Below are positions 53,397 to 62,866 of a stretch of DNA of 64,000 nt, piece by piece. Both the position numbers and the translations under genes were made by a program. The stretch spans positions 868,001 to 932,000 of the forward strand of contig NZ_CP040948.1 of assembly GCF_006363955.1 (NCBI RefSeq), written 5' to 3'. How positions within the stretch are numbered: the stretch's first letter is position 1; every line of letters starts with the position of its first letter. The notes beneath the pieces are model-generated. The model was not told the DNA's origin. It worked only from the letters and a program-made list of their open reading frames with translations, and ran no database searches. The stretch is from Methylophilus medardicus (lineage in GTDB: Bacteria > Pseudomonadota > Gammaproteobacteria > Burkholderiales > Methylophilaceae).

Positions 53397-54560
53397 ATGG
53401 CTAAGATTGCAATGGTGGCGGGTGAGGCCTCCGGTGATTTGCTGGGCTATCATCTCATTCAAGAGCTGAAATCCTTGCAGCCGGAAGTTGAAATTTTTGG
53501 CATCGCTGGTCCCAAAATGATGGGCCTAGGGGCGAAGTCATTATTTCCGATTGAGCGATTGTCGGTGCGTGGTTATCTCGAAGTCTTGCGTCATTTGTGG
53601 GGCCTACTCAAGCTGCGTAAACAGCTTTATAAAGAGATTCTGAAGGCGCAACCGGATGTGTTTATAGGCATCGATGCTCCGGACTTTAATTTTTGGCTAG
53701 AGCGTAAACTCAAGGCAAAAGGGATTGCTACCATCCATTACGTGAGCCCATCCATTTGGGCTTGGCGTCAAGATCGCATCCATAAAATCAAACGTGCGGT
53801 TTCTCATATGCTCGCCTTGTTTCCATTCGAGCCCGCGCTTTACCAACAGGTGGGGGTGCCGGTGACTTACATTGGCCATCCATTGGCGGATGCTTTACCG
53901 ATGGAACCCGATGTAGGCCTGGCCCGAGAAAAATTAAAACTAAAAAAGAATCATGTGGTGATTGCCATGCTGCCGGGCAGCCGGCAGTCCGAGGTGACCT
54001 TTCACGCGGAATTGTTGCTAGAAACAGCGATTGTGTTCGACCGTCTCATGTGCGAGAACGGCCAGCAGGTGCAGTTTTTGGTGCCATTAGTGACGCGTGA
54101 AACCCGCGATATTTTTACCAGTGCCTGGCATCAACTGTTAACGCAAAAACCAGACACGGCAATCGACTTGCAAATCATGTTCGGCCATGCGCATGATGCG
54201 ATGACCGCGGCGGATGCGGTGGTGGTGGCCTCGGGCACAGCGACCCTTGAAGCCGCCTTATTGAAAAAGCCAATGGTCATCACTTACAAGATGTCCAACA
54301 TGAGCTGGCAATTACTAAAACGCATGCGGCTGCAGCCTTATGTGGGCTTGCCCAATATTTTGGCCGGTGAATTTATTGTGCCTGAGTTGTTGCAGAAAGA
54401 GGCGATTCCAGAGCGTATTGGGCAGACATTGTATAACTTATTGGCGGATAAGACCGGCTTGGCCAGTTTGCAAGAAAAGTACCGCCACATTCATGCCCAA
54501 CTCAAACAAAACAGTGCACAAAAAGCAGCTGCGGTTGTGAAGCAGTTTTTACAGGCATAA
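53397..54560 (+). CDS. lpxB: Lipid A disaccharide synthase
   Basis: A 387-residue GT19 glycosyltransferase that condenses UDP-diacylglucosamine with lipid X. It opens [19 protein letters not shown] and has [33 protein letters not shown] and the UDP-binding LPGSRQSEV. Length is normal. Ends five bases before rnhB. Confidence 0.97.
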   Translation: MAKIAMVAGEASGDLLGYHLIQELKSLQPEVEIFGIAGPKMMGLGAKSLFPIERLSVRGYLEVLRHLWGLLKLRKQLYKEILKAQPDVFIGIDAPDFNFWLERKLKAKGIATIHYVSPSIWAWRQDRIHKIKRAVSHMLALFPFEPALYQQVGVPVTYIGHPLADALPMEPDVGLAREKLKLKKNHVVIAMLPGSRQSEVTFHAELLLETAIVFDRLMCENGQQVQFLVPLVTRETRDIFTSAWHQLLTQKPDTAIDLQIMFGHAHDAMTAADAVVVASGTATLEAALLKKPMVITYKMSNMSWQLLKRMRLQPYVGLPNILAGEFIVPELLQKEAIPERIGQTLYNLLADKTGLASLQEKYRHIHAQLKQNSAQKAAAVVKQFLQA

Positions 54561-54565
54561 CCGAG

Positions 54566-55153
54566 ATGCAGCGTTTATGTGGCATTGATGAGGCAGGCCG
54601 TGGGCCATTAGCGGGCGCAGTGTACGCGGCCGCAGTCATTCTCGATCCTGAGCGCCCAATTGCGGGGTTGGCAGACTCTAAAAAATTGTCTGAAGCCAAA
54701 CGCGATGCTTTGGCGGTCGAGATCAAATCGCATGCATGGGCTTGGGGGATTGCCAGCGTGAGTGCGCAGGAGATCGATCAGATTAATATCTTGCAGGCCA
54801 GTCTACTTGCCATGCAAAGAGCGTATCAGCACATGATTGACCAATTTGGGCGCCATGCCACCCTGATTCAAGTTGACGGTAATCGCTGCCCGATTTTTTC
54901 GGTGCCATGTGAGGCCATCGTCAAAGGCGATAGCAAAGTGGCTGAAATCTCTGCAGCTTCCATTTTGGCTAAAACCGCCAGAGATGCCTCATTGCTAGTG
55001 CTAGACCGCCAATATCCGCACTATGGCTTTGCCCAACATAAGGGTTATCCTACGGCATTACATCTTGCGCGTTTAGCGCAATACGGTATTACGCCAGCGC
55101 ATCGGCGTAGCTATGCTCCCGTCAAAAAATACTTAGTCGCTGATTGTGAGTGA
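54566..55153 (+). CDS. rnhB: Ribonuclease HII
   Basis: A 195-residue nuclease that removes RNA primers and single ribonucleotides from DNA. The catalytic [17 protein letters not shown] (Asp/Glu near residues 6-7), the later Asp in IQVDGNRCP and the C-terminal [15 protein letters not shown] are intact. It closes the lpx group and is followed by a bidirectional terminator. Confidence 0.96.
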   Translation: MQRLCGIDEAGRGPLAGAVYAAAVILDPERPIAGLADSKKLSEAKRDALAVEIKSHAWAWGIASVSAQEIDQINILQASLLAMQRAYQHMIDQFGRHATLIQVDGNRCPIFSVPCEAIVKGDSKVAEISAASILAKTARDASLLVLDRQYPHYGFAQHKGYPTALHLARLAQYGITPAHRRSYAPVKKYLVADCE

Positions 55154-55165
55154 GTCGTTAAAACA

Positions 55166-55193
55166 AAAAAGCCGCTCCTGGAGCGGCTTTTTG
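55166..55193. terminator. Bidirectional terminator between rnhB and fdxA
   Basis: GCCGCTC-CTG-GAGCGGC stem with A/T runs of five to six on each side, so both converging units can end here. Confidence 0.88.
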
Positions 55194-55215
55194 CATCGTT
55201 GGCGCTGTGATTTTT

Positions 55216-55539
55216 TTATTCAACCAGTAGCGCTGTTTTACCTGCTTTACCATTCATCTCTTCGGCATTTGGCAATGGCTCTTTACGCGCCGTGATTGTT
55301 GGCCATACCGTGGATAGGCGAGCATTGAGCGCAATAAAATGTTGCTGATCAGCTGGCACATCATCCTCCGCAAAAATGGCTTCTGCCGGGCACTCAGCGA
55401 CACATAGCGTGCAGTCAATGCACTCGTCTGGGTTGATCGCCAGGAAGTTAGGACCCTCAACAAAGCAATCTACCGGACAAACATCTACGCAGTCGGTATA
55501 TTTGCACTGAATACAATTTTCGGTTACTACATAAGTCAT
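55216..55539 (-). CDS. fdxA: 7Fe ferredoxin FdxA
   Basis: A 107-residue soluble ferredoxin. Cluster motifs are [17 protein letters not shown] (N terminus) and [12 protein letters not shown] (about residues 40-51), the pattern of a [3Fe-4S]/[4Fe-4S] protein. A C-terminal extension of about 40 residues is usual for this family. It lies 86 bases after cysN on the same strand, so it may follow the sulfate reduction operon and could supply electrons to CysI, since no cysJ is present. Confidence 0.95.
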   Translation of the reverse strand: MTYVVTENCIQCKYTDCVDVCPVDCFVEGPNFLAINPDECIDCTLCVAECPAEAIFAEDDVPADQQHFIALNARLSTVWPTITARKEPLPNAEEMNGKAGKTALLVE

Positions 55540-55625
55540 GTTTTAAATCCTTTAACGGCTATCTCAGCCAAAACGATATTTTATTGCAATTTAGCCAAAT
55601 TGACGATGTGTTGCGTGCAAACTGA

Positions 55626-56900
55626 TCAAACAATCATGCCTGCGCCGACGGTGTTGTTGCTGCTTTCATCAATCACAATAAAAGCACCCGTGGCGCGGTT
55701 TTTATCATAACTGTCGACCATCAGTGGTTGTGCCAACTTAAATGTGACCCGAGCAATGTCATTCATTTTGAGGTCGGCACTGGCCAAATGTTCAAGCGTG
55801 TTCACATCCACCTTATACTGAATACTGCCAATTTTGGCTTTGGATTCACGGGTGGTGTGACGCACGATGTAAGTACGTGCAGGGGACAATGGGGTTTCGG
55901 ACAGCCAGCATACGTGCGCCTCGATTTGTTTGACCGCTTCAGGTGCTTCGCTGGTTTTCACAATCATGTCGCCACGTGAAGTATCAATCTCGTCTTCAAG
56001 CAGCAAGGTCACACTTTGTTCGGTTTGTGCGCTTTGCAGTTGCTCAGCGCCCAGTTGAATGGCTTTCACTTTTGACTGATAGCCATTCGGTAACACCGTC
56101 ACCGCGTCCCCTACACTAATTTCACCTGCCTCCACACGGCCCATAAAACCGCGGAAATCATGCAGGTCTGGATTTGCGGAGTCGTGCGGGCGGCAGACGA
56201 ACTGTACGGGAAAGCGGAACGCCTCAGATTGCTCACTGTGGGCTGCTGGTGCGGCTTCTAAAATATCAATCAGCGTTTCGCCTTGATACCAAGGCATATT
56301 GTCCAAGCGGTCCACCAGCATGTCGCCATTGAGTGCCGACATCGGCATAAATTTAATTTCGCGGGCTTGGGCGAGGCCAATTTCGGTCGCAAAAGCGATG
56401 TAGTCGGCCTTGATCTTTTCATAGACCGCTTGATCGTAATTGACCAAATCCATCTTGTTGACGGCAACAACGATGTGCGGGATGCCAACCAAATGTGCCA
56501 GATAGCTATGACGACGGGTTTGTGTCAACACGCCTTTGCGTGCATCGATGAGGATGATCGCAAGGTTGGCGGTTGAAGCGGCGGTGACCATGTTACGCGT
56601 GTATTGTTCGTGACCGGGTGCATCGGCGATAATGTATTTGCGCGTACCGGTACTGAAATAGCGATAGGCGACATCAATGGTGATGCCTTGCTCGCGCTCC
56701 GCTTGCAGACCATCGGTCAGTAAAGAGAGATCGACGGCTTCCATGCCGCGCTTTTGCGAGGTGCGGGCAATGTTATTCAGAGTGTCGGCCAGAATGGTTT
56801 TGGTATCGTAGAGCAAGCGACCAATCAGTGTGCTTTTACCATCATCTACGCTGCCGCAAGTCATAAAGCGCAGCAAAGAGTCGTTGTGTTGAGTTGCCAT
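55626..56900 (-). CDS. cysN: Sulfate adenylyltransferase, GTPase subunit
   Basis: A 424-residue GTPase that drives APS formation with CysD. It has the P loop GSVDDGKSTL, DAPGHEQY (G3) and NKMD (G4), followed by two EF-Tu-like beta domains. It is at the short end for CysN and has no fused APS kinase domain, which fits the APS-type CysH. The start at 56900 sits one base after the cysD stop (TAACATG). Last of cysI-DUF934-cysH-cysD-cysN. Confidence 0.96.
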   Translation of the reverse strand: MATQHNDSLLRFMTCGSVDDGKSTLIGRLLYDTKTILADTLNNIARTSQKRGMEAVDLSLLTDGLQAEREQGITIDVAYRYFSTGTRKYIIADAPGHEQYTRNMVTAASTANLAIILIDARKGVLTQTRRHSYLAHLVGIPHIVVAVNKMDLVNYDQAVYEKIKADYIAFATEIGLAQAREIKFMPMSALNGDMLVDRLDNMPWYQGETLIDILEAAPAAHSEQSEAFRFPVQFVCRPHDSANPDLHDFRGFMGRVEAGEISVGDAVTVLPNGYQSKVKAIQLGAEQLQSAQTEQSVTLLLEDEIDTSRGDMIVKTSEAPEAVKQIEAHVCWLSETPLSPARTYIVRHTTRESKAKIGSIQYKVDVNTLEHLASADLKMNDIARVTFKLAQPLMVDSYDKNRATGAFIVIDESSNNTVGAGMIV

Positions 56901-56901
56901 G

Positions 56902-57831
56902 TTAGAAATAACCTTCTTTCTTGCGCTGTTCCATCGAGGCATCTGACGTTTGATCGTCGAGGCGCGTTGCACCACGTTCAGTAATTGTCGTTGTCGCGGT
57001 TTCGAGCACAATTTTGCTCACATCAGCGGCATCTGAAATCACGGGAGCGGTGCAAGTAATGTCGCCAACCGTCCGGAAACGCACCTGCATATTGATCACT
57101 TCTTCGCCTGCTTTAGGCTGATTGATCAAGTCGCCGTTAGCCAACGGCACATTGACTGGGAAAATGGAACCATGGCGCATAACGATGTCGCGCTGGTGCG
57201 CAAAATAGATACTCGGTAAGGCCAAGTTTTCACGTTCGATATATTGCCAAACGTCCATCTCTGTCCAGTTTGAGATGGGGAACGCGCGAATATTCTCACC
57301 CTTGTGCACGCGCGCGTTATACAGGTTCCATAATTCTGGACGTTGGTTTTTCGGATCCCATTGACCAAATTCATCGCGAAAACTCATGATGCGCTCTTTG
57401 GCACGCGCTTTTTCTTCATCGCGACGCGCACCGCCAATGCAGCAGTCAAAGCCAAACTCTTCAATGGCTTCTAGCAAGGTCACTGACTGATGCTTGTTGC
57501 GTGGCTCGTCAGGCGTTTTTAATACCACCGTACCGCGCTGCATGGAGTCTTCTACCGACCGTACAATCAGGCGCTCGCCTAATTCAGCGGCACGCTGGTC
57601 ACGAAACTGTACGACTTCCTGATAGTTGTGGCCAGTATCAATATGCAATAACGGAAAAGGAAAACGCCCCGGGCGAAACGCTTTTTCAGCCAAACGCAAA
57701 ATGCACAGGGAATCCTTACCACCAGAAAACAGCAGCACAGGGTTTGCGCACTGGCCCGCCACTTCACGCAGAATATGAATGGCTTCAGCCTCGAGCCAAT
57801 CGAGGTGTGATAAAGGTTGTTTAGTTGTCAT
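56902..57831 (-). CDS. cysD: Sulfate adenylyltransferase subunit 2
   Basis: A 309-residue ATP-pyrophosphatase-fold subunit. The SGGKDS motif (LLFSGGKDSLCILRL, about residues 33-47) binds ATP; IGGARRDEEKARAKER and the C-terminal GAxRxDxx-type end match the family. It makes APS from sulfate and ATP. It starts 77 bases after cysH and overlaps cysN in effect (one-base gap). Confidence 0.97.
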   Translation of the reverse strand: MTTKQPLSHLDWLEAEAIHILREVAGQCANPVLLFSGGKDSLCILRLAEKAFRPGRFPFPLLHIDTGHNYQEVVQFRDQRAAELGERLIVRSVEDSMQRGTVVLKTPDEPRNKHQSVTLLEAIEEFGFDCCIGGARRDEEKARAKERIMSFRDEFGQWDPKNQRPELWNLYNARVHKGENIRAFPISNWTEMDVWQYIERENLALPSIYFAHQRDIVMRHGSIFPVNVPLANGDLINQPKAGEEVINMQVRFRTVGDITCTAPVISDAADVSKIVLETATTTITERGATRLDDQTSDASMEQRKKEGYF

Positions 57832-57908
57832 AGTTTATACAATCAAATATTGCCGTAGCGCGCGTTGCGTCACCATCAAGTGTTCTCATCGCTTGCCATG
57901 GCTTGAAT

Positions 57909-58670
57909 TCAGGATTTCTTTACGTGTAAGCCGCACTCTTTACTATCGGGGTTTTCCCACCACCAGCGGCCGGCGCGAATGTCTTCCCCCATGGCCACCG
58001 CGCGCGTACACGGCGCGCAGCCAATGCTTGGGTAGAATTGCTCATGCAGGGCGTTATACGGGACTTCAAACAGGCGGATATAGGCCCAAACCTCTTTTTC
58101 GGTCCAGTCACTCAAGGGATTGAATTTTTCTAGTTTGTTGCCAGCATCATATTCTTGGGTAGGCAGGGCGCTACGGGTCGCTGCTTGTTCCGCACGCATT
58201 CCGGTCACCCAAGCCTGCTTGCCGCTGAGTGCGCGTTGTAAGGGTTCAACCTTGCGCATGTGGCAGCACGCCTTGCGCAGCTCGATACTCTCGTAGAAAG
58301 CGTTGATCCCCTGCGTTTGCACATAGTGTTCAACCGCTTCATGCTTTGGGAAAAAAACCAGTGGTTTGATGGTGTAAGCTTGCTCGACCGCAGCCATCAG
58401 TTGGTAGGTCTCTAACGGCAGGCGGCCGGTATCCAAAGAAAAAATTTCGATGGCAATTTGCGCTTTGCAAATCAGATCCGTCAGTACCATGTCTTCGGCA
58501 CCGTAGCTGTTGGCAAAAGTGATCGCAGGAAACTCAGCTGCTGCTGCTTGCAATAATGCCACGGCCTTTTCACGCTTAGCTTGAACGGTTGCGATTAAGG
58601 CCTCTGTCAATTCAGGACGGATTGCCGGATTGTTGGCGGCTGGTTTGAGCATGCTGACGCCGAAACTCAT
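57909..58670 (-). CDS. cysH: Assimilatory APS reductase (iron-sulfur type)
   Basis: A 253-residue enzyme reducing APS to sulfite with thioredoxin. Two cysteine pairs, C135-C136 (KACCHMRKVEPL) and C218-X2-C221 (GCAPC), bind a [4Fe-4S] cluster and mark the APS-specific group, as opposed to PAPS reductases that lack them; the catalytic Cys246 is in ECGLH. This matches the absence of cysC (APS kinase) from the operon. Overlaps the DUF934 gene by four bases. Confidence 0.94.
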   Translation of the reverse strand: MSFGVSMLKPAANNPAIRPELTEALIATVQAKREKAVALLQAAAAEFPAITFANSYGAEDMVLTDLICKAQIAIEIFSLDTGRLPLETYQLMAAVEQAYTIKPLVFFPKHEAVEHYVQTQGINAFYESIELRKACCHMRKVEPLQRALSGKQAWVTGMRAEQAATRSALPTQEYDAGNKLEKFNPLSDWTEKEVWAYIRLFEVPYNALHEQFYPSIGCAPCTRAVAMGEDIRAGRWWWENPDSKECGLHVKKS

Positions 58671-59284
58671 GCGCGATGGATCCTACGCCAGACCGGCACA
58701 TCCGCAACACCGCCTTGATAGGGTTGGCTGAAGTCATTCAGGCTAGCCAGTGCGTCTTCGGCAGAGCGGTCGGCACGAATCAGAAAACTGTTAAAGCCTG
58801 CCCGTTTATGAAAAAACAATTGGTCACGTAGCACGTCACCAATTGCGCGCAATTCGTTTCGATAGCCAAAGCGTGTGCGCAGCCAGTTGCCCAATGTGAA
58901 AATGCGACCGTCCGCAAAGCGTTCAACAAATATTGCAATCAATGGTAGCGTGTTGAGATCAGCAAAAGCGGCTTGTAATGCTTCCGCCGTTTCGTTGGTC
59001 GCCAACACAATCCCCAGTTCGCCACGGTCCAAGCGTGATTGCAGTTCTGCTTTGCGCGCCTCCCAGATGGCGAGTGGCACTAAAATGTGGCCAGATGCTG
59101 GAATCTGGGTATTGGCAATCTGTTCAGCAGTGAAGGTTTGTTCGCCTGTTAATTTAAACAACACGACTTTACCAGCTTGTTTGCGAACAGATTCTTCGCC
59201 GGCGGCGGGCGGTATTACGCGCACCCAGGTGTCAGCAACAATGCTGGCTGTACCATCAGCGGCTAGTTGAATCAGTTGACTCAT
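58667..59284 (-). CDS. DUF934 family protein of the cysI operon
   Basis: A 205-residue protein found next to cysI in many betaproteobacteria. The C-terminal half reads RFADGRIFTLGNWLRTRFGYRNELRAIGDVLRDQL, the DUF934 core, followed by GFNSFLIRADRSAEDAL. A role in sulfite reduction is inferred from this constant position; no catalytic motif is known. It overlaps cysI by four bases and cysH by four bases, so the three are tightly coupled. Confidence 0.9.
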   Translation of the reverse strand: MSQLIQLAADGTASIVADTWVRVIPPAAGEESVRKQAGKVVLFKLTGEQTFTAEQIANTQIPASGHILVPLAIWEARKAELQSRLDRGELGIVLATNETAEALQAAFADLNTLPLIAIFVERFADGRIFTLGNWLRTRFGYRNELRAIGDVLRDQLFFHKRAGFNSFLIRADRSAEDALASLNDFSQPYQGGVADVPVWRRIHRA

Positions 59285-60948
59285 GATGCAGTTTCCTTTT
59301 CAGCGTAGACGTGGGCTTTAAATGGGGCTACGCCCAAGCGCCGCACCGTATCGATAAAACGCTCTTCTTCATGCCGTTCACGCACATAGACTTCAATCAG
59401 GCGTTGCACGACGCCAGGCATTTCTTCTGCTGAGAATGAAGGCCCAATTACCGTGCCAATGCTCGCGTCATTGCCTTGTTTTCCGCCAACGGTGACCTGA
59501 TACCATTCAGAGCCATCTTTATCGACGCCCAAAATACCGATATGTCCGACATGGTGGTGACCACAAGCATTCATGCAACCTGAAATATTGAGCTCTAGAT
59601 CCCCAATTTCATGCAAGTAATCTAGGTTATCAAATTGCATTTGGATCGCTTCGGCAATGGGAATCGATTTCGCATTGGCCAAGCTACAAAAGTCGCCCCC
59701 GGGGCAGCAAATAATGTCGGTCAACAGGCCAATGTTGGGCGTGGCCAACCCAGCGGCACGCGCTTTTTCCCACACCGCGAATAAATCGGATAGCTCCACA
59801 TCTGCCAAAATCAGATTTTGTTCATGTGAAGAGCGTAACTCGCCAAAGCTGTAGGCATCTGCTAAATCTGCCACTACGTGCATCTGCTCGCTGGTGATGT
59901 CCCCCGGCGCTTTGCCGTGTGGTTTGAGCGAGAGGGTGACTGCACGGTAGCCCGGCACGCGATGCGGTTGCACGCAACGTTTTACCCAAGCAGCAAATGC
60001 AGGGTTAGCGGCAACAGCGGCGTCAAACGACGCGTTATGTGCTGGCAGGGTTTTGTAGGGCATGGGCTCAAAGTATTTCGCCACGCGATCTAACTCATTT
60101 TGCGTGATCGTTAATGGGCCATCTTTGAGATGTGACCATTCTTCTTCGACCTGTTGTTTGAAAGTCTCAATGCCCAGCGCTTTAACCAAAATTTTAATTC
60201 GTGCTTTGTAAGCGTTGTCGCGGCGACCATGGATGTTATAGACACGAATCACGGCCTCGCAGTAGGACAGCACATGCTGCCATTCTAAATGTTCGCGAAT
60301 CACAGTGCCCAAAATAGGGGTACGGCCCAAACCACCGCCCACCCAAACTTTGATGGCCATGTGTCCATGCGCATCTTTATAAAACTCGAGGCCAATATCG
60401 TGCGCTTGCACAATGGCGCGGTCTTTTTCAGTCCCTGAGACGGCAATTTTAAATTTGCGTGGCAACAGGGCAAACTCCGGGTGAAAGGTGCTCCACTGAC
60501 GCATGATTTCGGCAATCGCACGCGGATCAATAATCTCATCGGGCGCAATGCCTGCGAACTGATCGGTGGTAATGTTTCGAATGCAGTTGCCTGACGTTTG
60601 AATGGCGTGCATCTCGACGGTGGCTAGTTCCGCCAAAATTTCCGGCGTATCTTCTAGTTTCGGCCAATTCAATTGCAGGTTTTGACGGGTACTAAAGTGA
60701 CCATAACCACGGTCGTATTTCTGGGCGATGTCGCCCAGCTTGCGCAATTGCTTGCTTGAGATGAGGCCGTACGGCACCGCGATGCGCAACATCGGCGCAT
60801 GGCGCTGGATGTATAAGCCGTTTTGCAAGCGTAGCGGACGAAATTCTTCATCCGATAACTCACCAGCCAGATAGCGGCGTGTTTGGTCGCGGTATTGGGC
60901 GACACGTTCGTTGACAATTTGTTGGTCTATAGGATCGTATTTATACAT
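59281..60948 (-). CDS. cysI: Sulfite reductase hemoprotein (siroheme/iron-sulfur)
   Basis: A 555-residue enzyme reducing sulfite to sulfide with six electrons. The cluster and siroheme ligands are in CCPGGDFCSLA and NISGCMNACGHHHVGHIG. Sulfite-binding basic residues appear in FSTRQNLQLNWPKLED. Close to NirA/CysI in length. No cysJ flavoprotein lies nearby, so electrons may come from ferredoxin (fdxA) or an unlinked partner. It starts 41 bases after the TauE/SafE gene. Confidence 0.93.
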   Translation of the reverse strand: MYKYDPIDQQIVNERVAQYRDQTRRYLAGELSDEEFRPLRLQNGLYIQRHAPMLRIAVPYGLISSKQLRKLGDIAQKYDRGYGHFSTRQNLQLNWPKLEDTPEILAELATVEMHAIQTSGNCIRNITTDQFAGIAPDEIIDPRAIAEIMRQWSTFHPEFALLPRKFKIAVSGTEKDRAIVQAHDIGLEFYKDAHGHMAIKVWVGGGLGRTPILGTVIREHLEWQHVLSYCEAVIRVYNIHGRRDNAYKARIKILVKALGIETFKQQVEEEWSHLKDGPLTITQNELDRVAKYFEPMPYKTLPAHNASFDAAVAANPAFAAWVKRCVQPHRVPGYRAVTLSLKPHGKAPGDITSEQMHVVADLADAYSFGELRSSHEQNLILADVELSDLFAVWEKARAAGLATPNIGLLTDIICCPGGDFCSLANAKSIPIAEAIQMQFDNLDYLHEIGDLELNISGCMNACGHHHVGHIGILGVDKDGSEWYQVTVGGKQGNDASIGTVIGPSFSAEEMPGVVQRLIEVYVRERHEEERFIDTVRRLGVAPFKAHVYAEKETAS

Positions 60949-60989
60949 GCTTGAGTCACTTTGTTCGCAAAAAGCGAAGAGGCAATATT

Positions 60990-61760
60990 TTAATGGAAAA
61001 CCAGCTTAAAGCCTACAAAAATCAATATCATAGCCAGCGCAACGCGCACCCAGTGCTCTGCAACGCGTGAACTCATGTGGCTACCGAGATAAATGCCAGG
61101 CACAGAGCCGATGAGCAACGTCCCTAATAAAGGGTAGTCTATGGTGCCCAAAGACGCATGGCCAAGGCCAGCGACCAGGGTGAGCGGCACCGCATGCGCG
61201 ATATCGCTACCGACGATGGTGGTGATTTTTTCCTTAGGATACAGCAGGATCAATGCGGTGACACCTAGCGCGCCGGCACCTACTGAGGTCAATGTGACCA
61301 GGCCGCCCAACACGATCCCCAATAATATGGTGGCGCCAGGCACATAAGCTAACGGAATCCATTGTTCTTTTGCCACCAGAGCCATCAATTTGTTGCGCAA
61401 TAACACTGCGACAGAAGTCACAATCAATGCCACACCCAGCCAAAACTTGATGGTATTGACGACATTGCCGGATTGCAAATCCATGCTGTGCAAGGCCCAC
61501 AAGGTCAACATCGACGCCGGGATGCTGCCCATTGCCAGACGTTTAACGATCAGCCAGTCGATATTGCCGAGTTTGCCGTGCGCGAAAATGCCTACAGACT
61601 TGGTGATGGACGCGTACAGTAAGTCTGTACCAACAGCCACCGCCGGTTTAATGTGATAAATCAACAACAAAATGGGGGTCATTAATGAGCCGCCGCCGAC
61701 GCCTGTGAGTCCCACCAAAAAGCCAACCACAAAGCCCGCCAGTATGTATCCGAATTCCAT
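60990..61760 (-). CDS. Sulfite/sulfonate exporter or permease, TauE/SafE family
   Basis: A 256-residue membrane protein with eight predicted helices. The family repeat opens GFLVGLTGVGGGSLMTPILLL and recurs in the second half as LGGLVTLTSVGAGALGVTALILLYP. It may move sulfite, sulfate or another sulfur anion; direction is uncertain. It lies 41 bases upstream of cysI and probably starts the operon, opposite cysB. Sulfate importers of the CysTWA type are absent here, so a role in sulfate or thiosulfate uptake is possible. Confidence 0.88.
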   Translation of the reverse strand: MEFGYILAGFVVGFLVGLTGVGGGSLMTPILLLIYHIKPAVAVGTDLLYASITKSVGIFAHGKLGNIDWLIVKRLAMGSIPASMLTLWALHSMDLQSGNVVNTIKFWLGVALIVTSVAVLLRNKLMALVAKEQWIPLAYVPGATILLGIVLGGLVTLTSVGAGALGVTALILLYPKEKITTIVGSDIAHAVPLTLVAGLGHASLGTIDYPLLGTLLIGSVPGIYLGSHMSSRVAEHWVRVALAMILIFVGFKLVFH

Positions 61761-61819
61761 GAGGAGTATCTTAAAGAATATAACCGCGAAATGTTATCAG
61801 CGTTTTAATCATTGATTTA

Positions 61820-61854
61820 ATAACCAAATGTTCTATGATATAGCTTTTGGTTAT
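61820..61854. promoter_or_regulatory. Perfect inverted repeat between tauE/safE and cysB
   Basis: ATAACCAAA (61820-61828) and TTTGGTTAT (61846-61854) are nine-base arms with a 17-base centre that contains TATGAT (61834-61839), a likely cysB -10. TTGATT at 61812-61817 is a candidate -35 (spacing 16). It resembles a CysB/LysR-type site controlling both directions; binding is inferred. Confidence 0.55.
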
Positions 61855-61868
61855 ATGAAGGTTGGCTG

Positions 61869-62795
61869 ATGAAATTCCACCAGTTGCGCTATGTGCATGA
61901 AGTTGTACGGCAACAATTGAATATTTCCGCCGCATCAGAAGTATTGCACACCTCGCAACCCGGCGTCAGTAAGCAAATCCAGTTGCTTGAAGAAGAGTTG
62001 GGTTTGCAGATTTTTCAGCGCAATGGTAAACGCTTAATTGGCGTGACCGAGCCCGGCCGTAAAATCGTCGAATTGTCGGCGCGGGTGATGCTGGATATGC
62101 AAAATATTAAGCGTGTTGGCGATGAATATAGCCGTGAAGACAGCGGAGCGCTGACGATTGCGACGACACATACGCAAGCACGCTATCGCTTACCGGCGGC
62201 GGTGAAGCAATTTATTGCGCAGTATCCCAACGTCAAACTGACGATTCATCAGGGCAATCCCGCGCAAGTCACCGATCTGGTCGCGTCCGGCGAGGCAGAT
62301 ATTGGCATTGCCACCGAAAGTATCAGTAACGATGAACGCTTGACTTGCTTGGCCTGCTACGAGTGGAACCGATGCCTAGTGGTGCCGCCGCAACACCCTT
62401 TGCTATCCAAACCAGCGCTCACCTTAAAGGATCTTGCCGACTATCCTTTAATCACTTATGACTTTGCGTTTACCGGCGGCACGCTGGTGTCCAAAGTGTT
62501 TCACGATGCTGGTCTGCAACCCAATGTCGTGTTTACAGCGATCGATGCGGATGTGATTAAAACTTACGTGAATCTTGGGCTTGGCATCGGCCTGATCGCC
62601 AATATGGCATACGATGCCGCACGGGACGCGCCCCTGGTCAGTTTAGATTGTAGTCATTTATTTCCAGATAGCACCACCTATTTAGGCGTCCGCCGTGATG
62701 CATTCTTGCGTGATTACATGCTGAATTTTATTACCATGTTATCCCCGCAATACGATAAACGGACCGTACAGCGTGCCTTGCATCAGGACTTGTGA
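61869..62795 (+). CDS. cysB: CysB-type LysR regulator of sulfur assimilation
   Basis: A 308-residue LysR-family activator. It opens MKFHQLRYVHEVVRQQLNISAASEVL with the helix-turn-helix TSQPGVSKQIQLLEEEL, and continues into the effector domain with LTIATTHTQARYRLP and QGNPAQVTDLV, which are CysB-like (threonine-rich sulfate/O-acetylserine pocket). It is divergent from the TauE/SafE-cys operon, the expected target. A dyad in the shared region may be its site. Confidence 0.93.
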   Translation: MKFHQLRYVHEVVRQQLNISAASEVLHTSQPGVSKQIQLLEEELGLQIFQRNGKRLIGVTEPGRKIVELSARVMLDMQNIKRVGDEYSREDSGALTIATTHTQARYRLPAAVKQFIAQYPNVKLTIHQGNPAQVTDLVASGEADIGIATESISNDERLTCLACYEWNRCLVVPPQHPLLSKPALTLKDLADYPLITYDFAFTGGTLVSKVFHDAGLQPNVVFTAIDADVIKTYVNLGLGIGLIANMAYDAARDAPLVSLDCSHLFPDSTTYLGVRRDAFLRDYMLNFITMLSPQYDKRTVQRALHQDL

Positions 62796-62866
62796 TGTAG
62801 GTCACACGTGAGGCTTCGGTAGCGTGCTGTAATCAATAAATATTTTTTTAATTTTGCCGAGGCGCT

